From the NCBI RefSeq assembly GCF_900497805.2, contig NW_020954611.1, positions 5,123,968 to 5,187,967 of the forward strand: 64,000 bases of DNA, in the 5' to 3' direction. Made by a program: the position numbers and the translations under genes. The notes beneath the pieces were generated by a model, which saw only the letters and a list, made by a program, of their open reading frames with translations, was not told the DNA's origin and made no database searches. This DNA is from Vombatus ursinus. Taxonomy: Eukaryota > Chordata > Mammalia > Diprotodontia > Vombatidae. Below, one piece after another: positions 63,336 through 64,000 of this stretch; within the stretch, counting starts at the first letter, position 1, and each line of letters begins with the position of its first letter.

Positions 63336-63394
63336 CCCTAAACAAGTTGTAAACTCTGTGAGTAGAAATATCATATCTCATACATTCATCTGGA

Positions 63395-63590
63395 GAAATG
63401 AAAATAAGATTGAATTGGGAGATAGGAGACTCATTTTCTATGCCAGGGTGTGCTACTAACTTACTGCATGACCTAGAGAAAGTGACTCTGCCTCCTGGGC
63501 TTCTGTTTGTTCTCCTGTCTAAAATAAAAGGTTTAGACTCCATGGTCTCCAAGGCTCCTTCCAGCTCTCACATTCCATTCTATGACATTA
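63395..63590 (+). repeat. MAR1-type SINE
   Basis: CTAACTTACTGCATGACCTAG, TTTAGACTCCATGGTCTCC, CCTTCCAGCTCTCACATTCC. Confidence 0.8.
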
Positions 63591-63925
63591 TATTCTTCTT
63601 GGACTCTGCTCTAACAGCACCAGGCACAGCGTCAAACATGCAGAAATCAATTAACGAGATGTTTGTTGAGAACTTTACAAAAAGTGCTGCTAAATTAAAT
63701 TATTGTCTATTTGTGTATCAACAATAGAAAACATGAAGCAAGACATTTCACAGAGCTATCTATACTGAATAATATGCAGAAATTCTATGATGCATAAGAT
63801 ATTCTTTTATTTTTTTAAAGTTTCATTAAAGCTGTTTGGTTGAAATCTCTTCCTAGTGAAGTAAATCAAAATCTAAATTTACTACTATAATTTGATATGC
63901 TAAAGTTTCTTTGTTTCAAGATACT
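63591..63925. other. Intron, no recognised feature
   Basis: Nothing recognised on either strand. Confidence 0.4.
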
Positions 63926-64000
63926 GAGAGACAGAGAGAGAAAGAGAGAGAGGGCAGAGGAGGGGAGGAGAGGATAAGGTTGAGGAAAAGGGAGGAAGAA
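63926..64000. repeat. Purine-rich (GA/GGA) tract at window end
   Basis: GAGACAGAGAGAG passing into AGGGGAGGAGAGG units; only scattered pyrimidines. Confidence 0.85.

Overview
This window is a stretch of a marsupial nuclear genome. It carries an internal part of one protein-coding gene on the minus strand, embedded in a dense bed of transposon fossils. The gene is CPXM2 (carboxypeptidase X, M14 family member 2). Six exons are visible, in transcription order 47600-47516, 43302-43152, 22728-22640, 7664-7541, 4221-4025 and 2074-1895. Their splice phases agree, and together they give one uninterrupted frame of 826 nt (275 whole codons plus one leading base). It runs from the second half of the discoidin (F5/8 type C) domain into the first half of the carboxypeptidase-like domain. 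The first exons (signal peptide and the start of the discoidin domain) and the last exons (the rest of the M14 domain) were not found and should lie beyond the two edges. The protein is a secreted or pericellular pseudo-carboxypeptidase. In the visible part the HxxE zinc pair is kept, but the arginine that active M14 N/E enzymes use to hold the substrate carboxylate is an asparagine.

The marsupial assignment rests on the repeats. There are young tRNA-headed SINEs with intact target-site duplications; the CAGACACTTGACACTTA-type body suggests the Australian WSINE1 group. Other SINEs end in an RTE/BovB-type tail (tRNA-RTE class). There are L1 and half-L1 elements of marsupial type, and many L2, L3/CR1 and MIR/MAR1 copies. 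The base composition is AT-rich and no CpG island is seen.

Layout. 1-7.7 kb: three clustered exons, L2, MIR and a clean hAT-type miniature transposon. 7.7-22.6 kb: intron with L3/CR1 copies interrupted by L2, a full-length 7SL RNA pseudogene, an RTE 3' end, an internally deleted L1 and a long L3 copy. 22.7-43.1 kb: a 20.4-kb intron with L2, a half-L1 inserted in an L2 with its target duplication, and an L1 inserted in an L1. 43.1-47.6 kb: two discoidin exons around an L2/SINE/L3 block. 47.6-64 kb: upstream intron only, with facing SINEs, L1, L3, L2 and purine or CA microsatellites.

No second gene, functional RNA gene, CRISPR array or microbial-type system is supported. The open frames outside the six exons fall in repeats, in low-complexity DNA or in anonymous intron. 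Repeat boundaries are by eye, from remembered family consensus sequences, and should be read as good to about 10-50 bases unless a target duplication is given.
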